From Bathynomus jamesi (lineage: Eukaryota > Arthropoda > Malacostraca > Isopoda > Cirolanidae): 64,000 bases of DNA. This document shows, one piece after another, positions 21,892-33,961 of the stretch (positions are counted from its first letter, which is position 1; each line of letters starts with the position of its first letter). The notes beneath the pieces were generated by a model. The model worked only from the letters and a program-made list of their open reading frames with translations. It did not search any database and was not told where the DNA came from. The translations under genes and the position numbers were made by a program. The DNA lies in NCBI GenBank assembly GCA_023014485.1, contig JAJOZX010000194.1, positions 1,102,501-1,166,500 of the forward strand, read 5' to 3'.

Positions 21892-21899
21892 GGGAGGAG

Positions 21900-22325
21900 T
21901 GAGGTGACGTGTATGTATATATATATGTATATAGTCTAAAAGTCACTAAAGGGTAAATATCACTAAATCTAAGCTGAATGGCAAGAGCAAGTCATAAACG
22001 AACCAACGCGCCTGTTCGTATTGCTTTGGTCTGGCCTAGACATGTTTTTTCCTATCTGACCTAATCTTTGGTGCTGAGTATAATTAGATGATGGTTCTAA
22101 GGTGACAAATCGGGTAGGAAGTTGTTCGTACTTAAATATAGTTAGGGGTAATGTCTATAGCTTCTAAATTGGTAATGTAAGAGAGAGTTAGGTAGGCTGT
22201 TTGTGGGACACAGGAATAAAACGGTAGGCTTCAAGGAATACCTAATTCAACGCACCGGTAAGTGCTTTTGATTGTTTGCTAGAACCTAAGTAACCTAACT
22301 GGGGTGTCTACCCCACGCTATCACA
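21900..22325 (+). repeat. Gypsy1 3' LTR
   Basis: Near-identical partner of 15603-16026, preceded by the polypurine tract TAGGGGAGGAG. It is followed by the GTCAC target duplicate at 22326-22330, where BEL1 coding resumes. Confidence 0.95.
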
Positions 22326-22794
22326 GTCACAGAGCAAGGTTTTGCAAGTTTAAAATTTTGTGCAAAAAATGTCATGGTAGGCATCAGCCATTATTGTGTG
22401 AAAACACTCCTAGTAGGCCTACCCCAGAAGTAGAGACATCAGTGGCACATGCCACTGCTATGCAAGGGAGTAAAAGTAAAGGGGGATTATTGCAAACAAC
22501 TGTAGCCTTATTAATTGGGAATGATCGAGAAGCTACTGTAAGAGTGTTGTTTGATAGTGGTAGCCAGTGTAGCTTTATTAAGACCAGAATTTCCAGAAAA
22601 TTGAAGTTTAAAGAACTTAAGAGGGAAAATTTAAGAATTTCTGGGTTTGGGGGTTCCGTTCAAAACCGAACCAAATTTAAGAAGGTAGAAGTTCTGGTTA
22701 AGGGGTTGTTACCGCAAAGTCCCACTATCAAGGTCCAAGTTGTAGAGATTGAGGAACTTTGTGCTCCAGTCACTATTTGTTTAGATATGGCATG
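22326..22794 (+). pseudogene. BEL1 zinc knuckles and protease
   Basis: Continues the BEL1 frame after the Gypsy1 insertion. HRARFCK completes the knuckle begun at 15580, and CKKCHGRHQPLLC follows. The retropepsin-like DUF1758 protease has VRVLFDSGSQCSFI, with D-S-G as active site (usual in BEL), then LRISGFGG. It is cut at 22794 by BEL2 and resumes at 30196. Confidence 0.9.
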
Positions 22795-23470
22795 TGCGAA
22801 AAATGCTCTGTATGAATTGGTCCACAATTAACCCACCCCTTATTTCTCCAGTCTAACTATAGAGTAGATCAAGTCTAGCCTAGAGGGGTCAGCCTAGAGA
22901 TTCCGGAAATGGTCCAGAGGGGCAGATAAATTGAGGTCCACAGTAGGATTCCTCACAAGATTAGGTTAGGGCAATCTACCTTCACCTTTGTTAAGCTATG
23001 AGTTGATGCTGGTCTTAGGTCACAATGTAGGCCTAACTTGTTGACCCAGCTTAATTAATGTTCTTAACTGTTTGGTGTAAAAAACTCAATTAGTCACTTA
23101 CTTTTAGTTATTGCAGTCTCTCCCTTCTCCGGTTGTCTCATTCGAGAGCGTACTTTGCTGGTACGTCCTCTCGCCCCGTTCTTCGTTTTCGTTCTCCTTT
23201 GTTCTCCTCTTCGCGGGGCTTCTCGTACCAGCGTTGTCTTGGTTTATTCCCGGTTGGTTGAGCGGTAATGTATCTCCATTACCGAGCACGCTCCTCCCAC
23301 ACAGTATATAAATACTAGTGTGGAGAATAAACTCTGGTGAGCAACCAATTGGTTTCATCCACCCAGTTATTGACATAAAAGGAATTTATTAATTGTAGAT
23401 TAACTACCTACCTACTCAGTGAACCATTTTCGTTACCCCAACTACCCACTCATAAGTTTTCCATATACTG
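22795..23470 (-). repeat. BEL2 3' LTR
   Basis: In element orientation it runs from TATGGAAAACTTATGAG to TTTTTCGCA. A purine/GC tract (TTCCCGGGGCCCCCAG in the element's direction) precedes it. It differs from the other copy by about a dozen changes that are almost all single-base gains or losses. Confidence 0.9.
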
Positions 23471-24138
23471 GGGGCCCCGGGAAATAAAAATTTTGGTGTC
23501 ATTGTCACCAATTTTTGTCTGAGTGTAGACTACCTAACTATTTAACTGTAAATGCCTGTTAATCTGATTAACAGTGCCTATCCTCACCTTCTCATGGAGA
23601 AGGTGTAGCATTTAATTAGAAGAGAAAATATACATCCATAGGATGAAACTGTCTATGGTCTTTACCATAAGAAAAGAAAAAATGAAAGTTAGAAGATAAA
23701 ATTACAATCCCCAGCATCTATTTTTGTGTAAAAATAGTCGCGCCTTTAATGCTGTTTGTCGCTGAGGTCTTGTGTCTGTCAATGTTGTAGTAGGATGCGT
23801 TACCATCCTACTGTCAAAGGAATAGTTACTGGAAGTTCAGTGTCTCCAGTTGTTACTGTCAGTGGAGAAGGTTCTCCAAAGTCCATTGTTTTGGGTCCAG
23901 ACTCTAAAGGGTACAAAAGAGAAATGTCTCTTGTTGTGTCACCCGTTGAAGTCCTTAATTTGACCACTCTTGTTTCCCCGTCTGCCCTGGTCTGAGTTCT
24001 GAAACTCTAGCCAGAGGCCAGTTTTGTCTTGGAGTACTGTCATGTATGAGAACAAGGTCCCCTACCTTAATTGTGTCAGACCAATCCTTCTTAGTCATTT
24101 GTTATGTCTCTCCCTTAGACCCATCAAGTACTCAGTTT

Positions 24139-24931
24139 TCACTGTTTAATGAAATGAGCTTTAACTCTAGTTAAATGTTGTAACTTAGTCTGGAGCTCAT
24201 CATGTCGTTGAGTCCAGTTTGGGTCTTCTGAAGAGTCTATATTGTAGTCCGGCAGGAGACTAACTTGTTCTCCCCGAATCAAATGATTTGGAGTTAATGG
24301 TTCTGGGTCATTAATGTTGTCACTCACATAAGTGAGTGGTCTATTGTTAATGATGTTCTCAATCTCAGCCAGGAGAGTGAGTAACCCAAATAAGTGTATC
24401 TGTTTTTTGCCAATTGCTTTCTTCAAGCAATCTTTACTGTTTGTATATTCCTCTCCCAGATAGAACCATACCAAGGAGAGGCAACCGGAATATACTTCCA
24501 CTTTATATTTGAATTTTTTATATATAATTGTGTGATTTCATGCTTAACAAGTCGTGGATGACTTGTTCACCAGTTTGAAATATGTAGCATTGTCAGTCCA
24601 AACTGTCTTTGGTACTGAATGTCGTGCACAGAATCTCTTAAAGACAGCAACAAAAGATTCTGCTGTAAGGTCCTCCACAACATCCAAATAAACAGCTCGT
24701 GAGGCAGCACATGTAAACAGTACAATGTACATTTTTGTTCAGTGTCACCCACCCTACAGTCAATGCTCCTGTATAGTCAATGCCTACAGTCTCAAAGGGT
24801 CTGTTGAGAGTAACTCTCTCCTCTGGCAAAGCAGGAGGATTTGGTTTCCTATAGGGCCTAGCATGAATACGCCTACATGTGACACACTCACTCAGGACTG
24901 TTTTAACAGTGATCCTTCCCTTGGGTATCAA
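24139..24931 (-). pseudogene. BEL2 integrase remnant
   Basis: Pieces in three frames. The zinc domain end and core start read CVTCRRIHARPYRK and ETVGIDYTGAL (first catalytic Asp, 24638-24931). The second Asp is in KTVWTDNATYF (24544-24732). The C-terminal BEL motifs NNRPLTYVSDN and PLTPNHLIRG are at 24139-24501. Frameshifts lie between all three, so there is no functional protein. Confidence 0.85.
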
Positions 24932-25593
24932 TAAGTTTTTCTTAATGTAGTTAGTGTCTGTGGTACCCCCATATGATATACATCATTGTGTGTTTTTCTG
25001 ATTATTAATGTGTCAAATAGCTAAATCTAGGTAAAAGGATTGGATTTGCTTTTGTATGACAGTTTTGATTTGTCTAATCTCCCTTTACACCTTAGAAGGC
25101 CTTCCTCATCTCTGAACAAGTTTAGCCACAACTACTGATGGTACAGGTTCTTTTTTGTTTCCCATTAGTTAAGAATTCTAACTCTTTATTGTACTCTTTT
25201 GTTGGGCTTGGCCTATCCAGTATTGGGTTGCAACTTCTGTAAATTATGATTGTTTTATTAGCTGTTGTTAATTGTAGCTAAACAGTTGTGAGCAAACCTC
25301 AAACAGTAGGCTGTCACCCTGACAAGTTGTTGAAATCAGAATACTTTTCATAATAGTGATTGGTTCAACCTTTCATTTGAAAAGATTAAATTTAATGTCA
25401 AGTTAACTTGTTCCACAGGCCATTGGTCTGTATTACAGAGCCACTTAGGTCCCATAAACCAAGTTTGTTGACTTCAACAACTTGTAGGATAAACCTCTGG
25501 TCAGAAAGTCTGCTGGATTCTGTTTAGTTGGAACATAGTGAAAGTTTACTTGTAGGCTTTCATTAGCGTCAGCTATTTCTTTTAGCCTATTTC

Positions 25594-25913
25594 TTACAAA
25601 GATATTCTTACTATTAATGCTATCATTCCGTATCCAGGCAAGACAAATCTGACTGTCAAGCCAGACGTGGATATAGTTATGAACACATCATAGTAAGCAT
25701 CCTTAAGCAATGAAATGGTTTTAAGGCTAATGTAGCAGCCAATAGTTCCAATTGAGGTATGGTTCGGGTAGGTTTGAGAGGTGCAACTTTCCCTTTTGCA
25801 TAAATTAGATGACTTTCTGTAGGGCTTACAAGATACGCACAGCACCCATAAGCTTGTGTGCTTGCATCAGCAAACACATGAAGCCTCTGGGGCTTATCCC
25901 AAACCCACAGCAC
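25594..25913 (-). pseudogene. BEL2 RNase H-like region
   Basis: [20 protein letters not shown] carries the first RNase H Asp and the BEL-type context. [14 protein letters not shown] is the next standard BEL motif. A further frameshifted piece continues to 25594. The stretch from 24932 to 25593 holds only unreadable linker and RNase H/integrase remains. Confidence 0.8.
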
Positions 25914-26244
25914 CTTTGAATTTTAATGTTCTGCACTTTGTTAAATCAGTAGCTAACTTCTTCCAAGATTTTGATTTTCATTTGTTATGTGATCATCCCA
26001 CCCAACATTTGTCCTCCAAATTTCTTGGAGGAGAATCTTTGATTTTATTGTTGAAGGCAGGAATAGACCCATAGATCAAAAATTTTGGAAGCCTCTGATA
26101 ATATTTGTCTTTAGTATTTGTCCTCATCAAGTTTAAAACCTTTAGTACAGATTGAATCATGACTGTTAGAAGTTGCATCCAAATACCAGTTCATACCTAA
26201 AGTTTTAACTCTGTCTGATGGCTCAGTAAGACCATTATTATCTT

Positions 26245-26931
26245 TTAAAATCTTTTTGTTAAATCCTCATTATTTGAAATCCACTCTCTAAGTTCAAAGT
26301 TACCTTGTTGCATAATGTTTTGAGAGTGTTCATAGACTTCAGATAATTCAGATTTTGTTGTCGTTGAGCCTATTAGATTGTCTACGTAAAAATGTTCCTT
26401 AAGGAAGTTCAATGTTAGAGAGTTATTAAACTGGTTTAAATGATGTCTAATTGTCAATGCTAATAGGCTAGGTGAGCAATTGGCTCCAAACAACACAACA
26501 TTAAATCTATAGGTTATGAACCCTTTATTCAAATCAAATGGATCCTTGAACCATAAGAACCTAAGTTGGTTCTTCTTATCATTTCATTTTTAAGATTTAT
26601 TCTCAAAAAATGCCTTTGAAATGTCACTTTGTACAGCATATTTGTCTAACCTGAACCTCAGTAAGATCTTCACAAGGTCAGAAATGAGATTAGGACCCTC
26701 AATCAGCAATCATTCAAACTGTGTTTATCACTGTCTTTGAGGCTACAATTATATACTACTGAGTTTTGTTGTTGGGGCATCTTGTCGATAAACCCCCCTG
26801 TGGGTTAAATAATGACAACCATCTTTTTTAAAAGGGTTATCTGTTACTTCTTCAATGAAGCCTTTCTGTAGCTGTTCTTTGAAGACATCATTATATGATA
26901 ATATTGTTATCTTGTTTTGAGTTTTTTTCAT
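26245..26931 (-). pseudogene. BEL2 reverse transcriptase remnant
   Basis: An upstream piece (26749-26931) has the approach to RT motif 1 (QKGFIEEV, HYLTHRGVYRQD). The downstream piece (26245-26532) has FNVVLFGANCSPSLLA and HFYVDNLIGST. The latter corresponds to the BEL Y-V-D-D box, with Asn at the second Asp position. The substitution plus frameshifts mean inactivity. Confidence 0.83.
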
Positions 26932-27743
26932 TACTTTATATAAATGTCCTTTAGCTACTTGAGATGTCTCTTAAAGTTGGACAATTTATTTTCCAAGGTA
27001 ACTCAATAAAATAACTTGTCTTTGCACTGAATGGTGTCTTCAAATCTTTCTACCATTAACTGATCTTCTGAAGTTTGATGTGTGTCATGTATACCCACAG
27101 ATTCTAGCAACCATAAAGTTTGAATTGCCTCATCCAAAGTTTCATTTGATAATGATGAATTAATGTTCTCAGTTGAGATAATATTTATTCAAAGTGGTGC
27201 TATTCTTACAGGTGTTATGTAGGACTGAGTTGAGGCACATAGTATTTGTTGGTCATGCACTGTTTTGGTTTAGGTCTAGGTTGTATTCTGATAGGTCACC
27301 CAAGGGGCTATCCCTGATGGAGTCTGAATAGCTATACCATTACCTATCTCTACTATGCCCTTATGAATAAGATTAATATAATCTCGCCCTATTAGCATTT
27401 CAATGTTAGCTACTGGCGTTAGTTGATATGTCTATCAGCTATTTTGGTAGTGTTTTCCCAAATGATTTATGGTTTGTTCTAGTTTGGTATAACCAGTTTG
27501 TTTTGTCCTACTTTAGAATAATAACTGCTTCAATTTCTTGAATTTACTTTCTAAATGTAGTTCCAGGTCAATTGTCTTATAGCTATTTTTTGTCCGAGTT
27601 ATCCTTAACAAAGGACGCAATATTGAGGTTTTGTTCATTCTGGTGTGTCAAACCCAATTTATTAGCTACATTTTTGAAACAAATGTTGTTGAGAACAACA
27701 GTCTATAAGACATCTCACTGGAGTGTACTACCCTCACTATTCA

Positions 27744-29200
27744 CTAAGTCCAAAGTAATAGTTGGTAAAAGAATCTCAGTGTTTTCTTGTTACATTGTTG
27801 AACAAGCAGAATGTCCCATGAAAGTGGCATTTCTTGATTACCTGTTTGGGGAGGTATCTTTTGAGTTTGAGTATTATTGTTTGGACACTTTGGTGAATCA
27901 CACATGATGAGACATGTCGTAAAACTTTTACAAAACTTACACTTGAATCTTAACCTAGATTTACAGTCTTTCTTATAATGTCCCTGGCAGTACACTTTTT
28001 ACACAGGTTCAACTGTTCACATCTTTTAGCCCTTTGGTTAAAGTCTGAATATTTGTCACACCCAGTACTACTGTGTTCATTACTTGCACAAAATTTGCAA
28101 TGTGGTGTGTAAGTTGAGGCAGCAGTACATTAAAGTTCTGTAATGTAGGTGTTCGTGTATTATAGTTGGTCACATTTGATTCTCCAGTATCAAGTTTTGT
28201 CTGTTTGGCTGTAGCTAGTTTGGTCTCTGGGAACAGTCTTTGGTTTATCCATAGTCTGGGTCTTATGTGTTGGAAAATCTCTCAAGTTGTAATTAATTAG
28301 GATATGGGGAAGTTTTCTCTTATTTGTTCTAAATTAGGATAATTTCTCCCGTCTTTAGAATTAAATATCTTTAACCCTCGAAGAAGGCACCTAAGTACTA
28401 TGCTTTGTATAAGCCAAGATGAAGTTTAATATCTATTCTCATTGCTAACCAGTTGTCCTATAATAGCTTCTAATTTTGTATAAAAAATTTCCATATCACT
28501 ATAGGTTATCTTTTATGATGGGCAAATTCAAAAATTTGTTGAGATAATTCATATACAATCATATCTTTATTAATGTAATTACGTTTTAAAAGATCAATAG
28601 CTACTTCATATGATCCCCTACGGCTGGTAAATAGGCTATTAGGTTATAGGCGGCCTTTAAGGGAACTAGTTAAGTAACTAAACTTTCAACATTGAAATAT
28701 AAGGTTTATTACCTATTAAATTCTCAAATTTGTCAATGAAAGATGGAATTGTACCGTGTCCCCTTCAAATGTTGGTACTAGCAAAATGGGTAACTGAGCC
28801 CTCAATTCTTGTGACTCAGGATTTTGCATGCCACTTAAATTTTGTTGAAGGTTAGCCCTACTTTGATTAAATCAGAATTAGGTTTTTTTTTTGGTGTTAA
28901 GTCAGTCAACCGAGACCGTAGTTCCCTTATTTGCCGTTCAATTGAGCTTACCTGATCATCATCATCAGCGTAAAGGTCTATCAATTGTTCTTCAGCCATT
29001 TCGGATTCAACTAACTCTGAAATACTCTCATTAATGGCTATTATTTCCTTCTTTTTAATTTCTAATTTAATAATTACACACTCTATATTTTTCTTACCTG
29101 GTTGTGTAATATTGTTAAAAGTGTTCACAGCCTTTGTAACAGCTCCCAACTTTGCCCCCTTTTCTTTTTTAACTTTTTCAATTCCTCACTGTCCATGTCT
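27744..29200 (-). pseudogene. BEL2 Gag and zinc domain remnant
   Basis: The N-terminal coiled-coil part lies at 28835-29149 (SSIERQIRELRSRLTDL region). A zinc-binding piece follows at 27744-27995 and just above it (CQGHYKKDCKSRLRFKCKFC). The 28000-28830 interval has only scattered Gag similarity, such as the capsid region, with many stops. Confidence 0.65.
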
Positions 29201-29515
29201 AAGTCAAAATTGTTTACTGGGATCGTAATGAAATAGAGGACAAGAAGAAATTACCAGAGAAGAGAGAGAACAGACAAAACAGTCAAGTTTAAATTTGGTT
29301 TAATCCCCCCCCAGTACTTGTGTGTCACTCAGGTCTAAGCTTATAAGAGAATGAGACTCCTTAAATGTAAATGTTTCCTAGTTAGGCCCTAGGTTGTAGA
29401 CCTAATTAGGCTTGCTCAGGTTAGGCTTAGGCTTAGGCTAGACCATTTAGCCTAATTCTGCAATTTTTGTTAAGTAAGGTTAAGGTTTGTAAATTCCCCA
29501 CACACGGACCACCAA

Positions 29516-30190
29516 TGCGAAAAATGCTCTGTATGAATTGGTCCACAATTAACCCACCCCTTATTTCTCCAGTCTAACTATAGAGTAGATCAAGTCTAGC
29601 CTAGAGGGGTCAGCCTAGAGATTCCGGAAATGGTCCAGAGCGGGCAGATAAATTGAGGTCCACAGTAGGATTCCTCACAAGATTAGGTTAGGGCAATCTA
29701 CCTTCACCTTTGTTAAGCTATGAGTTGATGCTGGGTCTTAGGTCACAATGTAGGCCTAACTTGTTTGACCCAGCTTAATTTAATGTTCTTAACTGTTTGG
29801 TGTAAAAACTCAATTAGTCACTTACTTTTAGTTATTGCAGTCTCTCCCTTCTCCGGTTGTCTCATTCGAGAGCGTACTTTGCTGGTACGTCCTCTCGCCC
29901 GTTCTTCGTTTTCGTTCTCCCTTTGTTCTCCTCTTCGCGGGGCTTCTCGTACCAGCGTTGTCTTGGTTTATTCCGGTTGGTTGAGCGGTAATGTATCTCC
30001 ATTACCGAGCACGCTCCTCCCACACAGTATATAAATACTAGTGTGGAGAATAACTCTGGTGAGCAACCAATTGGTTTCATCCACCCAGTTATTGACATAA
30101 AAGGAATTTATTAATTGTTAGATTAACTACCTACCTACTCAGTGAACCATTTTCGTTACCTCCCAACTACCCACTCATAAGTTTTCCATA
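29516..30190 (-). repeat. BEL2 5' LTR
   Basis: Partner of 22795-23470. In element orientation it is followed at 29515 by TTGGTGGTCCGTGTGTGGGG, a candidate primer binding site whose tRNA I could not assign. A TATATAAAT box near 30028 lies on the plus strand; its reverse, ATTTATATA, could serve the element strand. Confidence 0.9.
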
Positions 30191-30195
30191 GCATG

Positions 30196-31600
30196 TATCC
30201 AAGAATTGCAAGTTAAAGGAATTAATTTGGGCGATAATAAGTTTGAAGGAACAGAAGATATTAGTCTTTTGATTGGAGCTGACTATTATTGGGACTTCAT
30301 CACTGGTAATATTGTCCGCACATCTCAAGGCCCAGTAGCTATTGAAAGTAAGCTAGGCTGGATGCTACATGGTAGCTATTGCAATGAAATGGAAATTAAG
30401 GCTCTTTTTGTTAAGATTGAGGAGAACAGCCATGGTTTGGAAAGGCATTTGAAAGCGTTTTGGGAACTTGAATCCATTGGCATAAAGGACAAACAGCAAG
30501 TGCAGTGAACAATGAGGTTTTAGAGCAATTTGAAAAAGGATTGGGTTTAGAGATGGTTGCTATGAAGTTGGCCTCCCTTGGAAGGATTCTTGCAAACCTG
30601 GTTCAAACCTTCAGCTAGCTAATCGGAGGTTGGAGACTTCATTGTACAGGCTAAGAAAGAATGAGGAGTTGTTAATTGAATACAATGAGGCCATCCTAAG
30701 CTATGTAAGGGAGGGCTATGCTGAAAGGGTGCAAGGTGAGCTGGGGAACCAGGAGGCACATTATCTGCCACACCATGCAGTGGTACGGCGAGACAAAACT
30801 ACCACTAAACTGAGGGTAGTTTTTGATGGCTCAGCCAAGGACAAATGGTGTGTCCTTGAATGACTGTTTGGATGCTGGGCCAAATTTAAATGCCGATTTA
30901 TTTTCCTTGTTACTGAGATTCAGGTTTGGTAGAGTAGCATTGACTGCAGATGTGAAGCAAGCCTTTTTGCAGATAAAGTTAAAACCAGAGGACAGAGATG
31001 CAGTAAGGTATCTGTGGGTGGATACGAAAGACTTGTTGGAAAATGAACCTAAGGTTCAAGCATATAGAATGAAGTCAGTGTTGTTTGGCTTCAGCTCTAG
31101 TCCATTTCTGTTGGCAGCTACTATGCAGTACCATTTTAAAAAATATTCTGAAGTCTATCCTAATACTATTGAACACAAGGAAAAATTTTTATGTTGATGA
31201 TTTGCTGTGTTCCGTGGATAATACAGAAATGGCTAAACAGATATTCATGGAGGCTAGAGGTATAATGAGGGAGGCTGGCATGGAACTTAGAAAATGGCAG
31301 ACCAATCATTCTCAATTACAAGAGTTTATGAGTCAGTCCTGTGTAGTACCTGATGCAGCAGAAAGTATTGAGGATTCTGGTATTAAGGAGTTGTGGGCAA
31401 TAGATGCAAAGGTGCTAGGCATTGTTTGGCAGCAAGGAGATGATTTTTACCTTCAATGGGAAATCTTTAGTAGAGCTGGCTGAGAATGAGACAAGGTGGA
31501 CAAAACGTACAGCTCTTAGTTTGGCTTCAAAGGTCTTTGATCCTCTTGGATTCCTGGCTCCATTTGTGATAAAGTAAAAATTTGGTTTCAGAGCCTCTGG
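30196..31600 (+). pseudogene. BEL1 protease end and reverse transcriptase
   Basis: Resumes after BEL2 with ISLLIGADYYWDFITG (protease C-terminal motif) and GWMLHGSY. RT motifs include LPHHAVVRRDKTTTKLRVVF, LTADVKQAFLQIKL with the first catalytic Asp, FGFSSSPFLLAATM, and FYVDDLL with the Asp pair. Most of it stays in one frame, but there are stops near 30506 and 31480 and shifts around 30540-30630, 30845, 31190 and 31575. Catalytic residues are all present. Confidence 0.9.
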
Positions 31601-31639
31601 GAAATTGGACTTGGTTGGGACCAAGAGTTACCTGATCAT

Positions 31640-33961
31640 ATGGTGGTAAGGTGGAAATATTGGTTCAAAGAATTGGCACATCTTGGAGACATTGAAATCC
31701 CAAGATGCTACTTTGGGGAGTTGAACAATAGTCCAGGTAATTTGGAGCTGCACATCTTTTGTGATGCAAATGAGGAAGCCTATGCAACTTGTATTTATAT
31801 AAGAGGCGCATTGCAAGAGGAAGTAAGTTGCAAGTTGGTTGCTGCAAAGAGCAGAGTAGCACCTTTGAAAAGGCTTTCTGTTCCAAGGTTGGAATTGATG
31901 GGTGCAGTTATTGCTAGTCGGCTTGCAGTTACAGTGCGAAAGTCTTTGGCCCTCTATGAAATTCCAAGCTATTATTGGACAGACTCCACTATAGTTTGAC
32001 ACTGGTTAAGAAGTCAGGCAAGGAAATGGAAACCATTTGTTGCCAATAGGGTGGAGGAAATTCAAGCGCACACAGATCCCAAGCAATGGAAGCATTGTCC
32101 AGGCACCCAAAACCCCGCTGATTTACCAACACGAGGAATTTCAGTGAAAGATCTTGCACAGTCAAGTTTGTGGTGGAATGGGCCAGAGTGGCTGAAACTT
32201 GGAAGTGAAAACTGGCCTTCTAATCAGCCTATTGTAGGAGAATGCCAGGCTGAAGAAGCATGGGTGAGTGAGGTGAGAAAATGCGCTGTGAACAGTTGTC
32301 AAGTTATGCAGCAGGACCCCATATTGAGGCTTGAGGACATTAGCAGTCTGAAAAGATTGTTAAGAGTGACAGCATGGGTATATAGATTTACCAACAATAT
32401 TAAGGGAGACACAAGAAGGGAATGAATTCTGAACAGTAATGAGATTCAGCAAGCCAGGAAATACTGGGTGGTATATGTGCAGAAGGAAAAATTTGGTGAA
32501 GAGAGGGAATTGCTCACCAGCCATCCATTACAGGTTCTACCAACACATTCTGCTCTCAAGGGTTTGGATGTGTTTTTGGATCAGGATTTATTGAGAGTAG
32601 GAGGTAGGCTACAGTTTTCTGGGCTTCCAGAGGAGAAAAGACATCCAATTTTGCTACCTTCTGGGGGGCACTTTGTGGACCTTTTGATCCTGGATACTCA
32701 TCATAAGCTGTTACATGCTGGAGTTAGAGAAGTGATAATAGAGATCAGACAACAGTTTTGGATTCCCAAAATTAGACAAGTAGTAAAAAAGGTCGTGCAT
32801 AAATGTGTGGTTTGCAAGCGTTGGAGTGCAAAGCCTTATTATGAAAAGGTGGCTCCACTTCCAAGAGAACGGTGTCTCTATACTGCCCCATTTGATGTAG
32901 TGGGAGTAGACTTTGCAGGTGCAGTCTATGTGTATGAGAGAGGGGAGTCTAACAAAGGTTATATATGTCTTTTCACATGTGCTACCACCAGAGCAATCCA
33001 TTTGGAGTTGGTAAGCAACTTAAGTAGTGATGTATTTCTTTTGGCCTTTAAAAGGTTTGTGAACAGAAGGGGTTTCCCAAATAAAATCATATCGGATAAT
33101 GCAAAAACCTTCAAAAAGGCTGCAAAGGAACTCCAAGAAATTTGGTCCTTGCTAAAAGAGGAAGGATTCCAATCCTACTTTTCACACCAAGGGGTACAGT
33201 GGGAGTTCATTGTTGAGAGAGCACCATGGTGGGGAGGATTTTGGGAAAGGCTAGTGAGAAGTGTAAAGTGTCCATTAAAGAAACTTTTAGCTAATGCTCA
33301 TTTGAGCAAAGAAGAATTCTGCACTGTTTTATGTGAAGTAGAAGCAATGGTGAACAGTAGGCCTATCACTTTTGTTTATAACAGTATGCAGGATGCGGAG
33401 CCATTGACAGCAAATCATTTTCTTTGTGGTAAACGATTAACATCAAGCCCAAGTGTGCCAGAAGACTTGCAGCCTATCCAGAGCACTCAAGGAGAGTTAA
33501 CCAGACGGTTCAGGTACCTTGAAGAGCTACAAGATCAGTTATGGAAGAGGTGGCAGATGGAATACTTGCCAGAACTCAATTATTACCCATCAGGCAAGGT
33601 AAAGGGGTCCAATGCAAATTGTATCAAGGTGGGAGAAGTGGTAATGATTGGGGATGAAAGACCAAGGCAATGCTGGAAGCTTGGCATAATTGAAGAGTTG
33701 TTTGTTGGCAAAGACAATTTAGTTAGGTCTGCACTGGTAAAGACTTCAGGAGGAAAGTTAAAGAGACCTATACAAAAACTCTATGCTTTAGAAATCAGCA
33801 AAAACACAGATAGTCAAGATGAAACATTTGAGTTACAGCCTCAGGGAGAAGGCTTGGCTAAACTTGCAGAAGGTAATGACAACAATGCCTCTTCGGTGGG
33901 GAGTGTTAGAAAATCTAGAAGAGGAAGAACCATTGTTGTCCCAAGGCGATATGATGACTAA
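31640..33961 (+). pseudogene. BEL1 RNase H and integrase
   Basis: A single frame with in-frame stops at 31997-31999 and 32423-32425. RNase H-like motifs include LHIFCDANEEAYATCIYI, SVPRLELMGAVIASRL and YYWTDSTIV. The integrase has the zinc domain (DTHHKLLHAG, CVVCKRW), then FDVVGVDFAGAV, KIISDNAKTF and WWGGFWERLVRSVK (D, D, E all present), and the BEL C-terminal motifs NSRPITFVYN and PLTANHFLCG. The last 497 codons (32468-33961) are intact. The frame ends with RRGRTIVVPRRYDD and TAA at 33959-33961, inside the 3' LTR. Confidence 0.92.

Larger units (their letters stand above)
15603..22325 (+). mobile_element. Mag-like Gypsy retrotransposon (Gypsy1)
   Basis: LTRs of 424 and 426 bp (TGAGGTGACG...CTATCACA) bound it, with target duplication GTCAC at 15598-15602 and 22326-22330. 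A tRNA-Ser type primer site follows the 5' LTR and a purine tract GGGGAGGAG precedes the 3' LTR. The LTRs differ by three substitutions and one TA unit by eye, so insertion was recent. A single gag-pol frame runs capsid, two zinc knuckles, protease, RT, RNase H and integrase. Defects are one frameshift near 16650, a 1494-bp LTR-like insertion in RNase H, and one nonsense codon at 20647. Confidence 0.95.
22795..30190 (-). mobile_element. Second BEL/Pao element (BEL2), inverted inside BEL1
   Basis: LTRs of about 675 bp at 22795-23470 and 29516-30190 enclose minus-strand BEL coding pieces in the order gag (29.1 kb), zinc domain (27.9 kb), RT (26.9-26.2 kb), RNase H region (25.9-25.6 kb), integrase (24.9-24.1 kb). 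Target duplication GCATG is at 22790-22794 and 30191-30195. Coding is much more broken than in BEL1. The element sits in the BEL1 protease region, in opposite orientation. The exact outer end at 30190 is uncertain by two bases because the terminus reads TATGG rather than TGG. Confidence 0.92.

Noticed and set aside
22795..23470. BEL2 as a plus-strand element because of a TATA box on the plus strand of its LTR
   Set aside because: All BEL2 coding pieces read on the minus strand, and the reversed TATA also fits the element strand.
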